Positions 24,900-38,020 of a stretch of 64,000 bases of DNA are shown piece by piece; positions within the stretch are counted from its first letter, which is position 1, and each line of letters begins with the position of its first letter. The translations under genes were made by a program, and so were the position numbers. This DNA comes from Terfezia claveryi (lineage: Eukaryota > Ascomycota > Pezizomycetes > Pezizales > Pezizaceae): NCBI GenBank assembly GCA_015179025.1, contig WHUX01000051.1, forward strand, positions 124,001 to 188,000. The letters are read 5' to 3'. The notes under the pieces are model-generated. The model was not told the DNA's origin. It saw only the letters and a program-made list of their open reading frames with translations, and did not search any database.

Positions 24900-26029
24900 G
24901 GAAGGTATCCCAAGCACCATTGGCGTGGTATAAGGAGTCCGTGTCTACTTGAGATACTGCTAGGAAGACGGGACCGCGGAGTGGACTACACGAGGAAAAA
25001 AGTATCGGGGACTCTCAACTGGCTCTGGCTTGAGAGAAGCAAAGGGATGTATCCAAACGAGGGCCAAATATTTTTAGCACGCCAAGTTGCCCCATATTCT
25101 GGATCTTGTGATGCCTATGTATGATTCTTCACTCTCATAATACACCAAAAACCCATAAGCTCGTAAAATAACCATGGTATTATCCACCCCACAGACAAGC
25201 CGTCTCCGATAATGCCGAAATTCATTCTTAGTCTTGAGAGATGTATTAACACTATAATGAAAATCAATCAGGACCGCTCATGCCTGAAGATACCAGTATA
25301 AAGCCTCTTACCATTACTCCCCGAATGAAACCGTCGCCATATTTATGCTTCAATTGCCCGCTAACATATTCCTATCAAAGCGCGATATTCATATTGGAGT
25401 TTGCCTGTATTCATTCTCATCAGCCTTCTCACTGGCTGCAGTACACTGACCTCGCTACTCAACTCCCGAATTCAGCTTCAGGGTAATTGAAGCTCACTGA
25501 GAAATCCCGAGGGAATCCTTGCTGTCATCGGCAGTTGTCTGACATCTTGTGTGGAGGAGTTTGTGGGAATCGGGGCTGCTTGTAAGGTTGATTCTTCGCA
25601 GACCTCCACAGTGATATCACCTAGCCTCGTAACCAGTTTGTTATTTCTTGCACGATCTCACGAACTCTACAAAATATTAACCTAGTATCAGCCAACAAAG
25701 TCAACCTCGGGTACAGAGGGGCGGGGATCATTTGCATAACGTAAGGGTCTTGGCGCACTTCCCAAGATACTGCTGACAATTTGCAGTCGATACTGCATAC
25801 TACTACTTACACCCAACCAGACTAACTTAGACCTACTTAGTAACCCCACAGCTAAGACAACTTAGAAAGACAGGCAGCTTGCTGTCCTGTCCTATCCGCC
25901 ATCTCAACAAAAACATCCTTAGAAACATCCCCCAGTTCTACTGTCAAACTTGCCGAACCCCTTAGACTGCATCTACTCGTCTTCCTATACCCGAACTCCC
26001 TCCCATCTCCGTCCATATACATCAGCATA
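24900..26029. other. Intergenic region upstream of Ypt6 gene
   Basis: I see no gene here. A copy of the short end sequence CACCCAACCAGACTA (one change from the family) is present at 25810-25824. The last few hundred bases should contain the Ypt6 promoter and leader. Confidence 0.45.
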
Positions 26030-27020
<991 letters not shown>

Positions 27021-27757
27021 TAAATCAACTCCACTTCCACCTCCACCATCCTCTCCTGACCATCACCCACCATCGCCACCATTACCACCATCACCCACAT
27101 CATGAACCTACTCATTCCTGACTTTCAAGAGAGCTATAACTCAAACCAATCATGTCCAGGGGGGTGAAGATAAGGAATTCCACAAAGAGAATGAATTAAC
27201 TTATTTTTTTTTATAGTTGTTGAGGAAATGTCCGTACTAATTTAATTCCCATACATATAACTCTTCTATCCTATTCATGTAGATCAAGAAATGGTTTTTT
27301 TTTTACCTCGGCTTTTCTGTCCTCATATCAGCATTCTACTGCTTATATTACCTTTATGTACTTGTTAGTTGGCGTATTGAGAGCATTATCGTTACAATGT
27401 CGCTAGATAATAATGAGAGGTTAGGCACTGCGCCAAAGAGGATTCACGGGTTGCTAGAGGGCTTATGTATGATGAGTAGTACTACTGACGAGGCCCATAT
27501 CATGTACTCACCCAGGAACAACAATTCCACATACTTATGTGGTCTGAACCTAGAAAGAAAAAAAGAAGTATACCCTGGAACAAATAATGCACTACTCTTC
27601 TTCTTTCATTCACTCAGTCCTCAATCATCACTGATTCATTCGCGTAGAGAAAAAAAGCAAAGAAAGAGAATACAAACACCAAAACCCCTCCTAATCAATG
27701 CTGCAGCAAATATAGTACATCGTCGATACATATATACACACTATACACACATCTAAT
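27021..27757. other. Convergent 3' intergenic region (Ypt6 / RAD18)
   Basis: This stretch lies between two stop codons of convergent genes. It is AT-rich with T runs near 27200 and 27300. A 119-codon plus-strand frame (27397-27756) shows no domain and is probably fortuitous. Confidence 0.5.
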
Positions 27758-29674
27758 CTAATCTATCCTTATTGCGCCCTGACTACTCCCTATCCCCATC
27801 TCCATCCCCCTTACCCCAATACCAACTCCTGCACCTGCACCACCGCTATTCTCCCGTTCCATCTGACTCCTAGTCCTCTTCCCTGCGAACCCCCCCCTCC
27901 GCGTCTCCCTGGAGGATATCGGTGGTGTTGGTGGTGCTATAGGGGTACACGATGCTGGTAATTGTGATTGTGGTTTGTCCGGGATGGTGGAGCAGTGGAA
28001 GTATGGATATAGTGGCTGCGGCGAGGAGGTGGAAGAGAAAGATTTATAGTTCTGGCTTGATGATGGGATGGCGTAGGGGTCTTCTTCTTTATGTGTGTGT
28101 TGGAGTTGGTATGGTGGTGGTGGTGATGATGATGATGATGATGATGTGGCCTGGGGATGGAGGTCGAGTTGAGAGATTTGCTTGGTGAGGGGGTAGTGGG
28201 TTGGGATGGTGTCTGCGTCGGGATTGAGCATAGCTGTAGGCGTGGATATATCTGGTGCATCCATTGCCATGTTTACTTCTTGAATATCGTCTGTCTCAAC
28301 CTGTGGTATCGGTTCCGGGTCCTCAGGATGCGGTGTTGGTGGTGAAACATTTATATCCTCTCCAGCTTCTTCTGCTTCTTTTCCCGCCTCCACAAGGCTA
28401 TCCCCCTCCCCTTTCCCTTTGCCCTCAGCCTTCTTCCTTGCCCCCTCCCTTGCCTGCTTCACCAAATCCTCAAACATCCTGTCATGCTCCCTCTTCCACC
28501 CTTCATCACTCCACCCTGGCAACTTCGTCGGTCTCCTCTCCCCTCCTAGCGCGCTGGAAAGAAAATCCTTCCCCACTGTCTTCTCCCACAACTCCAAATC
28601 CTGCACCAATACACGAGTCGGCTTTGGCCTTAATGAATCTAGGTTTGCATTATACAAGTTAACCCACTCACTATGTCTCGCTACCATTTGCGTTTTCGTT
28701 CCCGTGGCGAGGAGGCCGAATTCTTGTAGTTTCTCCCGGAGTTGCTTGTGGTTCATGAGCGAGTAGTTCGGTTTAGGTAGGCGGGTGGCCGTGGAGGGCT
28801 GTGGTTGTGGCTGTTGGGGTTGGGGTGTTTTGGAGGCCCGAGTTGTTCGGGATGGTCGGGAGAAGAACTGTTGATTATTTTGGGTAGGTTGCGAAGGGCG
28901 GGTGGTGCGTGGTTGGGGTGGTTGTGGGGGTGGGGGTGGACGGCCATCTTCCTTTGCCTTCAAACACGCATCTATATGATATGGTATCCAGTCCACCTTC
29001 ATTCTATTGTTGCACCCGGGGCAAGGAAATAACCCATCATCTGGCTCTGGCTCCACAACTTCCACCGGCTTAGGCGTAGTAGACTCCTCACCATCCATCT
29101 CATCCATATCCCCCACCCCATCTACATCTTCAATCCTCCTCTCCACATAACTAACCTCAGTGTTCAACCTCCTCAAGTCCCTCCTCCTCCGTTTTGGGCT
29201 CCTCTCGCCGTCCTGTCCCTCCTCACTCACATGCCCCCTTTCCCTCTCCCCCACTAACACTCCCACCTCTTCCTTCACTTCTCCAAGCATCCTCAGCAAC
29301 TCTCCCCTCACCGCCAAAAACGCCTCCACACACTCCTCCACCCCCGCATTCCTCCTTAACCTCGCCTCCTGCCCGGGCACCCTACAACTCGGACACTTCT
29401 GCTCCTGTGTAAAACACCTCCTAATACACAAGCTACAGAACGTATGCGAGCACTCTGTAATCAGTGGTGCTGACAAAAACTCCTTGCACACTTGACATCT
29501 GAGCGAGTTGTCTAGCCGCTGAAGGGAGGGGAGACGTGTAGAGACCCAGTCGGTCGGGTCGGTGACACCCACTACTACATCATCGGCAGACATGGCGAAA
29601 TTTAAATGGTGGCGGGGGCGGACGAGTGTGGTGGATGTTAATGTTGATATTGATGGATCGGGGGGTGGAGACAT
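27758..29674 (-). CDS. RAD18: RAD18-type E3 ubiquitin ligase (post-replication repair)
   Basis: RAD18, with the E2 RAD6, mono-ubiquitinates PCNA at stalled forks in the nucleus. The gene is a single exon. The first ATG at 29674 gives 638 residues. The ATG at 29593 (MSADDVVV) gives 611 and is a plausible alternative, because family similarity begins soon after it. The RING finger is complete (CQVCKEF, then CSHTFCSLC, then CPSCR) with C3HC4 spacing. A UBZ4-type zinc finger follows (FPCPGCNNRMKV, then YHIDAC), and a SAP-like DNA-binding helix pair starts at YSLMNHKQLREKLQEFG. The tail is long, rich in Pro, Ser and Glu, and contains a Ser/Pro simple repeat encoded by ATC-type trinucleotides near 28110-28145. 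The tail is presumably disordered and would hold the RAD6-binding part. Confidence 0.93.
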   Translation of the reverse strand: MSPPPDPSISTLTSTTLVRPRHHLNFAMSADDVVVGVTDPTDWVSTRLPSLQRLDNSLRCQVCKEFLSAPLITECSHTFCSLCIRRCFTQEQKCPSCRVPGQEARLRRNAGVEECVEAFLAVRGELLRMLGEVKEEVGVLVGERERGHVSEEGQDGERSPKRRRRDLRRLNTEVSYVERRIEDVDGVGDMDEMDGEESTTPKPVEVVEPEPDDGLFPCPGCNNRMKVDWIPYHIDACLKAKEDGRPPPPPQPPQPRTTRPSQPTQNNQQFFSRPSRTTRASKTPQPQQPQPQPSTATRLPKPNYSLMNHKQLREKLQEFGLLATGTKTQMVARHSEWVNLYNANLDSLRPKPTRVLVQDLELWEKTVGKDFLSSALGGERRPTKLPGWSDEGWKREHDRMFEDLVKQAREGARKKAEGKGKGEGDSLVEAGKEAEEAGEDINVSPPTPHPEDPEPIPQVETDDIQEVNMAMDAPDISTPTAMLNPDADTIPTHYPLTKQISQLDLHPQATSSSSSSSPPPPYQLQHTHKEEDPYAIPSSSQNYKSFSSTSSPQPLYPYFHCSTIPDKPQSQLPASCTPIAPPTPPISSRETRRGGFAGKRTRSQMERENSGGAGAGVGIGVRGMEMGIGSSQGAIRID

Positions 29675-30489
29675 TGGTGATGGTAGAAAGTCGCGCTAGG
29701 TAGACTGTATTATTGGGTGTTATTGGGTGCGGTGGGGACGCGTTTATCCCTACTTACAACGCGAGTGTACCTGTCGATCCAGCACGGAGAAAACATTTGA
29801 AATGCCCTTGCTTATGTAAGTGAGCTGCTGAGTACCAAGGCCCATTTGGGACTGACCTAGATTGTTTCATGCTCAATACCCAGGGATACGTGTACATACG
29901 GTATACATACAGTACATATATATAGGTCTGTCCTCTACCGGTAATTCTGATATTCAGCTCCATATTATTTTATGTCTGGTATCAAACTTGCAAGGAAATA
30001 AATATCACAATCACGTTCATGGCCACCCCAATTGAGTACATTCCATATGAGAGACCAGTGCCCACCAGCCTATTGATGTTATTACTGCCTCTGCCTTAGT
30101 TGCTATGGCAATGCAAGTTGTACGTGTCTTAGCAGCCCATGGGATAACTTATCATAACCTCCATGGCGGATTACATGCCTATGTGGGGGTAATAACATCT
30201 GGGACTTGCGGAATGGGTGGATTCGAACACTTGGCCCATATACCGGTACAAGGTGTGCGGAATATTGTTGTGCATCGAGTTTGTGGTCTGTAATGTTGTG
30301 TTGTTTGAAATAAAATTTACGTACAGAGTACTAGTACTGTAGGCTACATAACGTTTTATCTTGCCAAAGGTGGCACTCTAAGTAACCCTGTTCAGAAGTT
30401 TGTTATGAAAGATGTCATAGGAAGCGCGAGAGATATTCCTGACGATCGATTGAGAATAATAACTTTTGATCCCTGCCATCGTTAAGCGT
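29675..30489. repeat. Intergenic region with a decayed copy of the small-ORF repeat family (minus strand)
   Basis: The reverse complement of about 30060-30180 aligns by eye with 58570-58660, sharing TTGCATTGC and then AGCAACTAAG, a GCAGTAA run and GGGCACTGG in the same order. It also matches the start of the copy near 36945, which shares CCCATGGGCTGCTAAG. It is therefore a truncated minus-strand member of that repeat family, without its ORF. The 375 bases before it, upstream of RAD18, show nothing recognisable. Confidence 0.55.
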
Positions 30490-31835
30490 AACTAAATACA
30501 CGCGTTATTAACGCTCCTATGAACGCCCACACCACACGTAGCAGACTCTGCATAGCCTACCTAACCCAACCCAGCATAACGGTATCTGGCATACTTAACA
30601 TACCCAGCGCTCAGCATACTTTGCATACACTCGTCACTCCACGCAGCATACCCAGCATGCCCGGCGCATTCCTTTCTCTACGCGATCAGGTATCTCCCAG
30701 TAATCCTATAGTAGACTTGAGCTTCCGGAAAGGCTCCACTAAATATACCTATCGCTGTACACGCTCCTGTGCTTTAGATTACGCACTCTTACCAGTACAG
30801 TACCTTGACGTCACGCGCTTCCGTAGACCTATTCTCTAGGTTTAACATACTGTACATATTTAAGCTCTAAGTAATTATACAAGTATAAACTGCTCGATAC
30901 GCTCCGATATGGAGGTATGGTACGTGCTCCTACTCCTATAGCTATACCTTGACTTGATATTCTTCCGTAGCCACAGCCACGCTTCAGGGTAATCTGGTTA
31001 TGTCTCTACCATATTTCTCATGACCGCAATTGCTCCCATACTCCATAGTTAATTATTATACATCTGAACGAATGTTGGGCATAGTATCAGACTGTTTGTG
31101 GTTCAGAATAAAGCTATACCTACATGGTGTTGATCTGTAGAATATCATAGCAAGATCACATCTGCATATTATGTCATAATACCATACTCTTTGTAAAAAC
31201 ATCTTTAAGCATACAAATTGAGTTCCATACAAAATACTCCGTATACATTATTTATTAGCTAAACAGCCAAGTAATCATAAGGATCACCTTTTCTTTGGTC
31301 TATAAATAATATATACGTATAATTTGATTCTATGTATATTCTACTATAATAGGCAATGTTCCAATGGAAATACAATTACCTATTATTGGCAGAGCATCTT
31401 GAACAAGAGACTGGAACTTGGGGTAATAATACCCTCAATCGTGACTGTGGCATATCAAGCCAAGGTATAGCTATAAGAGTACGTAATTTATATCATACCT
31501 CCATATCGGAGCGTATTAAGCAGTTATACATAAAATTATTTTTTATTTATTTTATTTAGATATAAAATAATATGTGTGAGATGAGAGAGGGGGGGGCTGC
31601 GGAATATGCAAAAAAAATTGCCCCTTCCCCCCCCTCTTTATTAAAAAAAGCAAAGCAGACCTGTACTTTATTGTGTATGCAAATTATACTGGGCGCTGGG
31701 TATGCTGGCTGGTGTCTGGTATGTTAAGTATGCCAGATACCGTTATGCTGGGTAGGGTTTGCTGTGTAGTGTTGTGCGCGTTAATGGGAGCTTTAATAAC
31801 GGTGAATAACGCGGGTATTTTAATTGTGTCGGCAA
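30490..31835. mobile_element. Foldback element with long terminal inverted repeats
   Basis: Two blocks near the ends are inverted copies of each other. One 35-bp block, 30570-30604, is perfectly complementary to 31718-31752. A second, 30897-30919, matches 31494-31516. Between and beyond them further segments pair with small gaps, so each arm is roughly 350-500 bp. The outermost shared sequence is near 30495 and 31825 (CGCGTTATT core). The interior, around 31000-31430, is AT-rich and codes for nothing recognisable. It is best described as a non-autonomous foldback element. Exact ends and target duplication are unclear. Confidence 0.75.
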
Positions 31836-32127
31836 GACAGTGCTTTTAATGCTGTCGGATGTGACGAGGTCAGGGAATATAACCATATTAAAGCATTCAG
31901 AAAACAGCACTCAGGCTATTTCAAAAGTATTTTGCTAGTTTGATGTCTATATTATTATGAAAGGATTTCCCATACCTATATATCATATATCGTAGTAGTT
32001 TTGGTAAAGGGCATTGATTAGCAAAAGTAACCTATCACCGAAACACGTGACATCTTAATATATCGCGTAAGGCATCTCTTCCCATGGCCTACATTGGCAG
32101 CCCGCAAGACATCAATCATCATACGAC

Positions 32128-35093
32128 ATGGAGGACGACAACTCCGAAGCGGCAGAGTCTGTAAGCAGTGCAAAATCTCCGCAAGGTTTCCAGATACAAT
32201 TCGAAAAAACGCTCCCAAGTCCCGCTCGCCCAGGGCTAGCAGCCTGGAGTCCGAAGCATGACTTACTATGCTTCGTTACTACGAACGACAATGTGTTACT
32301 GTATCGCATGAATGGCCAGCGTGTATGGGGAATCGCACAGAGGAAAGATAAAGCTGGACAGGAGGGGCAGGTTGAAAGGTTGCAATGGAGACCAGATGGT
32401 TAGCTAGGATCCCATCCGTTGTTAGTGGACGGTAACTAATGGGAGCTTTAGGGAAGGTCATTGCTCTAGGATATAGTGATGGAATCACAAAAATTTGTGA
32501 TGTCAACAACGGAAAAGTCGTCCTTACGGTCGCACCTGAAGCTCCGGGGTTTGGTAATGTCACTTGCATGGGATGGGTGGACAACCGGCCGGCAACCAAC
32601 AATGAAGAGAACCAGGAGGGTATCAAGGCGTTGGCTGCGGAGGGAATACCCAAGGGGATACTGGATCTGGAGATCAACCAAATGCTGCCCCGGCTGAGCG
32701 TATTGCCTGGCACTGGACCGTATGTTATGTCATCTTCAAAATCCATACCTGACATTTGCGCTTACCCTGATCGTTCTATAGGGATAGCTTGTTTTCCTCA
32801 AAAATTACTTTGGATGCAATGATCAATACTGTCAAAGGCGCAGACAGTGATATTCTTGATGTTCTTCTAGTTGGAGATGATAACGGACGAATTTTAGTGA
32901 AGTAGATGCTCTTGAAATTCTCCTTGACTAGTATTTTTAACTTACCATAACCAGTATCTTCGAGTCCTTTGCAGTTGGTCAATTGCACCTGTCAACTCTC
33001 TGTCCTCAGCTTGGGCCCCAATGCAAAGTGTCACTCTCTCTTCCACCGGGCATAGAGTAGGAGGCTAATAAAATATCCAGCTCTTGAGGCATACTGCACC
33101 TCCGAGTTTAAAAACACATGCGCTTCTCATTTCGACACCAAACTCTCTCTACTTCACGACTCTGGACCTCCTCTTCACGTCCCAATTCGGACAATATCTA
33201 CATCAATTGGCCTTTACTTCCACCAAGCTACAGGCCCTACTTAAATATATTAAGGAAACGGTCACCGCATTGAGCTCGGAGTGGAAAACGATGAATGATC
33301 TCCATACTCGATATGTGTTGCTCGTCGACGAGGCTCTTCAGGAGGCCGGGGGTTCTAGTGGCGGGGTGGGATTAGAGTTCTTTGAACTTCTCATAACTGG
33401 GGTTGGGAGTGGGGGGCTTAAGGAATGGTTGGTGGATGTATTGACGGAAAGAGTGGGTTCCTCTCATCAACCTCATATGCATGTGGATGCTGATTGTGCC
33501 TAGGGTCAAAAACGTTGGGAAAAAACATCCCTAAATGGATACGAAACACTACGGAGACTAGTTCATGAAAACCTGCTGCCCACATGTGAGAGACTGATAA
33601 TATTGCTATCTAGGCTACGAGGCCTTGCTAGATGGTATGTTCAGAAGCCTCATTCTTTGCATACATATCTAACTCGTCTACAGGAAGGAACGTGGCTCAC
33701 CACTTGGATTAGAACCGGAGGATTTTACACGCTGTGTAGATGCCGTGGCTGGCTTAACAGTATACGCTCATTCATTTCTCTCAAAACTAAACCACGAGTT
33801 TGATCTGTACAGGGCATTCTCACTCTGGTTGAAGAATGTTCTGGACGAGATGTCCTCGGTTATCAACATTAACGACACCCCCCCTGAAGACCCCCAGGTC
33901 GATACTCTCAAGGTGGCGGAGTATGTTGGTAATCATTTGCTCTCATCATCCTTAGCTCCATTTTTTGCCAAATCAGAGCGGCCACAAAGAAAAAAGCTGT
34001 TTGAAGATGGAGAAAGCATCTTCAAATTCTTCTGCTCTCATGAAAATTACAACAAAGGAGGCTCTTGTTCCTGGGGAGATTTGGCCGAACACCTGGTGGG
34101 ATTATGCCAGGGGGTGTTTGAGAAGCCTGCAACGGCTATGAGACGGTCATTGAGGATAGCTAGACCAGTATTATTACACAGGGATGGAGAGGTGGAACAT
34201 GTGCAGATGCACATGGTGGACGTGGTATATTCTAAAGTCCAATACTTGTTCCGAGAACTTACTGATAGAGCTCAGGTGAATAACCCAATTGCTTATGTAG
34301 CCTTATATTCACGGAAAGACGCAGCAGACTCCTGTATGTATTGTCTTCTTCTACTATGACTGTGAGCTTACAAAATAGTCTAGTGGTTCTGGCAAAATGT
34401 GATTTCAATGTAGAAGGGGGGTTGAGCACCATTGTCAAAATCCAGTGTGTCAAGCTACGATTATCATCTATCTATCAGACCTCAGAAGAAGATGATGCTT
34501 GCAACAAAGTTTCTTTACTCGATTTCAAATTTGTGGATAACGAATCCATTATTTTGTTAGTAGAGAATGAGAGTAAGTAAACCACTACGTTATACCACAG
34601 GTGATTCTGATTATCCGTGTCGATAGCTACTCAAGTTACACACATGGTCACAACTCCTTATGACACCTTACCCTTCTCAGATTCGGGGCCCTACCAAATC
34701 CCCACTCGCCAAGACTCTTCCGCTGTTCGAGAAGATGTGAGCAGCATTTTCGAATTTTCAAGGAGTGGGGATGTACCCTATGTCGATATCGAGCCAATCA
34801 AGGCTAGGGTTTTCGAATGGAAGGACGGGTTTCTTCCAGAAGGGGTAGTCGTCAATGGGAAACTTGATAGGAGAATTGGTGCATTGATGGACAGGGACGG
34901 GTCGAGATATGTTGTGTTTGATCTAGACATGGATGAAGTTGTTGAGGATGATGTTGATGTTGGAGAGGAGACTGAGGGTGAGGAGGAGGATGGAGAGGAG
35001 GAAGTAGGCGAGGAGGATGATGGGGAGGAAGGTGAAGAAGTTGATGATGAGCCTATGGACGAAAGCGATATGGATATGAGCACGAGTAACTGA
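32128..35093 (+). CDS. APC4: Anaphase-promoting complex subunit 4 (APC4)
   Basis: APC4 is a scaffold subunit of the APC/C ubiquitin ligase that drives mitotic exit. I rebuild nine exons: 32128-32398, 32452-32719, 32782-32901, 32955-33027, 33081-33452, 33504-33634, 33684-34333, 34384-34572 and 34627-35093. All are joined by GT-AG introns of about 50-62 nt, and the frame sums exactly to 846 residues. The N-terminal WD40-like part starts with PGLAAWSPKHDLLCFVTT and continues VERLQWRPDG, VIALGYSDG and GNVTCMGW. The middle is the APC4 helical domain, with LLSRLRGLARW and then GLTVYAHSFLSKLNHEF. The C-terminal part returns to beta structure (FVDNESIILLVENE). The protein ends in a strongly acidic tail of about 60 residues, mostly Glu and Asp, which is longer than I would expect for the family. 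The start ATG lies 12 codons before conserved sequence. Confidence 0.9.
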
Positions 35094-36690
35094 TAATGTG
35101 AGGAAACATCGGTCTAGTAGCGGCACTGGTAATCAGGTGGGACATAACATGGGCCATGGCGTTATAATCTTTTTGCAAAGACTAGGAAGGGTATTTGCTT
35201 TTCCGCTGTAAATTAGATAGCAAACGGCTTTGTTTTGTTGAGATATTCACAGTAGAAGTGGAATACTACGAATTGTCCCTCATCCTTCATCTCACCATTC
35301 CTCCTATTGAATCACGTAGGTATTACCACTCTTGCACAATCCGTGGCACCTTCAGCCCCCTCCGCGGGTTGTGCTCAAACCCCTCCTCCCCAGCCTGCGG
35401 TACCCCTCAACTCCCTCGTCCAAGGCACCCTCAATGCCCTCTAACTCCTTCACGGGTTAAGCTACGGGGGAGGGGGGTTGGAATTACCAGCGTGGCAAGC
35501 AAAGTGCGTGGAGGCCGGCTGGGCTTGATATTTTGGGCTGAGCATGTAGTGCTACTGCGCTGCACAACACAACCCACGGAGGAGGGGGGGGGAAGAGTGC
35601 TGCGCACAGCCTGTTGGGGATGGGTTTTAGGGCACGCTGCGGGTGCTGTTGATTATTCTGAAGATGAAGGACTGGTCCCATACCGGACGACTCAAGCCAA
35701 AATTTGCCATAGGTCAGGCGTCTACTGGCTATACCGGATACCGTACCGGATTACAGGGATTGTTACCAGGGCTTATCACAGATATGTAAATGTAATTGCT
35801 ATCGGAATGGTGAGGCCACAAAATAGCGCAATAGCAATACGGTACGGAGTCAAAAAGAGTACAAAATAAATAGTTTACAAACCGTCCCACTACTAGTTTG
35901 TATTTCCAGCTACTGGAAGCAACTCAGGTTCTATCCTTTTACCCCGCCTAGAACGGCCCCCACGCTATTTGCTATGCCGGAACAGAAAGCTTAACAGATT
36001 TGGCGAAGCCCAAGAAGCACCTGAAAGCACCTGAAGATCGCCGTGTTTCATGAAGAGTAGGGGGTGCGTCATGCGCAGATTTTTTTTGCCGATGTCCGTG
36101 CCAACCAGCCTCCATGACAATCATGTCCCTTAGACTTAGATTTGTCAATGGCTGTAGGTAGCCCTTGCATGTATCCGGGGCTTCCCTGCATCGTCTGATG
36201 TCCTCGCTTTTTCAACATGATGACTTTTATATGGATATGATATAATGAAAGTAACTTTTACAAGCATAACAAATATTCCAATCTTCGCCACTATGTACTG
36301 TAGTCTTGCTGTCCTTATTCTTTGCCTTGCTCTTATCCTTATCATCGTCTGGTCTGATCGAGGCTACCATCGTCGCTCTTTCCATATCCTTAGACACTTT
36401 TTGCGGGAAATATACAGTTGTGTTGGCAGTCTCCCGGTAAGGTTCTCTGTATGGAGTAGTCTCATTATGTAATTCAGATCCCTTTTCGAGTCACATTCCA
36501 ATATGGCACAGTCCAATAGGAATAGCGTGAGGTTGACTGCGAATCCTGAATTAGGGATGTATTGCCGTCGGCTGCAAGTGACGACCAGACGGAATGGAAG
36601 AAAGCTGAGGGGGTTAACGAGCCCTATGTACCTGAACAATAGTCTGGCTTGCACCAGCCCCTCCCTAAGACAATGGATGGGGGGATTAGT
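35094..36690. other. Intergenic region, no recognised gene
   Basis: There is a 224-codon open frame on the plus strand (35195-35869). It lacks an ATG at its opening, has skewed composition and no domain, so I do not call it. A short-end relic GTGCCAACCAGCC lies at 36098-36110 and TAGTCTGGCTTGCAC at 36640-36654. Confidence 0.45.
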
Positions 36691-36960
36691 GTGACGGCTC
36701 ACCGATTACAGGCTCGATCTTTGTGTATGACCGCATAGATTGGATTAGATTGAATGGCGCTTAGGGTTATGAAATAAAGACACACGTAGGAGAGAAGCTT
36801 ACGTGTTGTGACTATGATATTGGAACCTCGGTGGTTCCTATAAAAGGATACCCAATGCTACCCTCTTGTATTCTCTCTCTCTCCTCACACAACGTCTGAT
36901 ACTTTAGCCGAGCTCGAAATACAATACGGTATAGATACGGTATCCCATGGGCTGCTAAGT
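36691..36960 (+). repeat. Possible solo LTR-like segment
   Basis: Sequence starting TGTGACGGCTC contains an AATAAA-like polyadenylation motif near 36770, a TATA-box-like CTATAAAAGG near 36840 and a CT-rich stretch before 36900. That layout resembles a retrotransposon LTR. I could not define its 3' end or a target duplication, so this is tentative. Confidence 0.25.
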
Positions 36961-37690
36961 CACGCACATGATGGATCTAGGCCAAAACTACGAAATATAC
37001 AACATCCTCTATAGCACAACATTCTCCATCGCACAATCTTTACGCGTCAAGATACCCCTATTCTAGCACCTATACAACATCCCCACACAATAATCTCTAT
37101 CGCACAATCTCCTCCATAGTACAACATCAGCATCATACCAACCATACAGCTAACCAGAAGATGTACTTGTACTACTTCGCTGTTATTACCGTTCTTCTTG
37201 TTATATTGTCTAGACACGTGGTTAAGACCACTATCACTACCACGACCACTACCACTTTCCACTACTATTACCACTACCACGACCAGAACCACTATCACGA
37301 CCAAAACCAGTACCACGATCAGCATCACTACCTACCGAGGGCCTAGTGCAAGCCAGACTACTAGTATCGATCTTGATGCTGTTCTACAGCGATCGATAGA
37401 TTGCCAAGTTCTGGCAGAGAACGGGTTTTGCAATATTGCATTAACCAGTCCAAGTATCTACCGGCCGCCCATCAGCTTTGCAGCCAACTTCCTCCATTCT
37501 TAATAAGGGAGAAAGTTAGGTGGGATAATCGTTGGATTGACTCCGATTTGGAGTCAATTACGGAGACTTCGGATTCGGTACTGGATACAATACCCGACTC
37601 GGCATGTTCGTGGGGACTGGAATTCGAGGTGGTAAATAATCCTGCCCCACCACAGCCATACTACCCTAATATGGGTTGATGGTGGGAGGG
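36940..37690 (+). repeat. Small-ORF repeat family, copy 1 (frame broken)
   Basis: The copy begins with CCCATGGGCTGCTAAG and ACAACAT-rich leader repeats. The ATG at 37161 then opens a hydrophobic start (MYLYYFAVITVLLVILS). A CAC/TAC microsatellite follows and disrupts the frame. Downstream, in other frames, come IDLDAVLQRSIDCQVLAE, VLQYC and KVRWDNRWIDSD, all of which have counterparts in the copies at 37.7 kb and 58.8 kb. Function is unknown. The protein would be membrane-anchored or secreted. Confidence 0.6.
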
Positions 37691-37724
37691 TTGTTTTCTT
37701 TTATATATACCTATACCAATATCA

Positions 37725-38020
37725 AGAAGATGTACTACATGTTCATCATTACCATTCTTCTTGCCTTATTGGGAACGGGTCTTGCAATACTGCGATGACC
37801 AATTGACGCGTCTTCTGGCAGTAAGGAAAAATTAAAAAGCACATAGAATTGGCACTACACTATCAGCTTTGCTACCAACTTTCTTCTTTGTTAAAGAAAA
37901 AAGTTAGGTGGGCTGATGGTTGGGTCGACTCTGAGTTGTGGTCAAAGACAGATGCTGATGAGTAATCATTGATTTTTGAATGGGGGATGGTTCGCGAGGT
38001 TGTGGTAGGAGGGCCGCGCC
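37725..38020 (+). repeat. Small-ORF repeat family, copy 2 (degenerate)
   Basis: The ATG at 37731 opens a hydrophobic start (MYYMFIITILLALLGTG) that meets a stop codon soon after. The C-terminal motif KKVRWADGWVDS is still readable near 37905-37940. The middle is deleted compared with the copies at 37.2 and 58.8 kb, so it is a dead copy. Confidence 0.6.

Noticed and set aside
28110..28145. ATG/ATC trinucleotide run as a separate repeat gene
   Set aside because: It lies in frame inside RAD18 and codes for its Ser/Pro tail.
30205..30250. Minus-strand GTGTTCGAATCCACCC as a tRNA T-arm
   Set aside because: No A box at the proper distance and no acceptor stem; it belongs to a repeat fragment.
35195..35869. 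224-codon plus-strand open frame
   Set aside because: It opens without an ATG, has no domain and has uneven composition; no splice partners or repeats support it.
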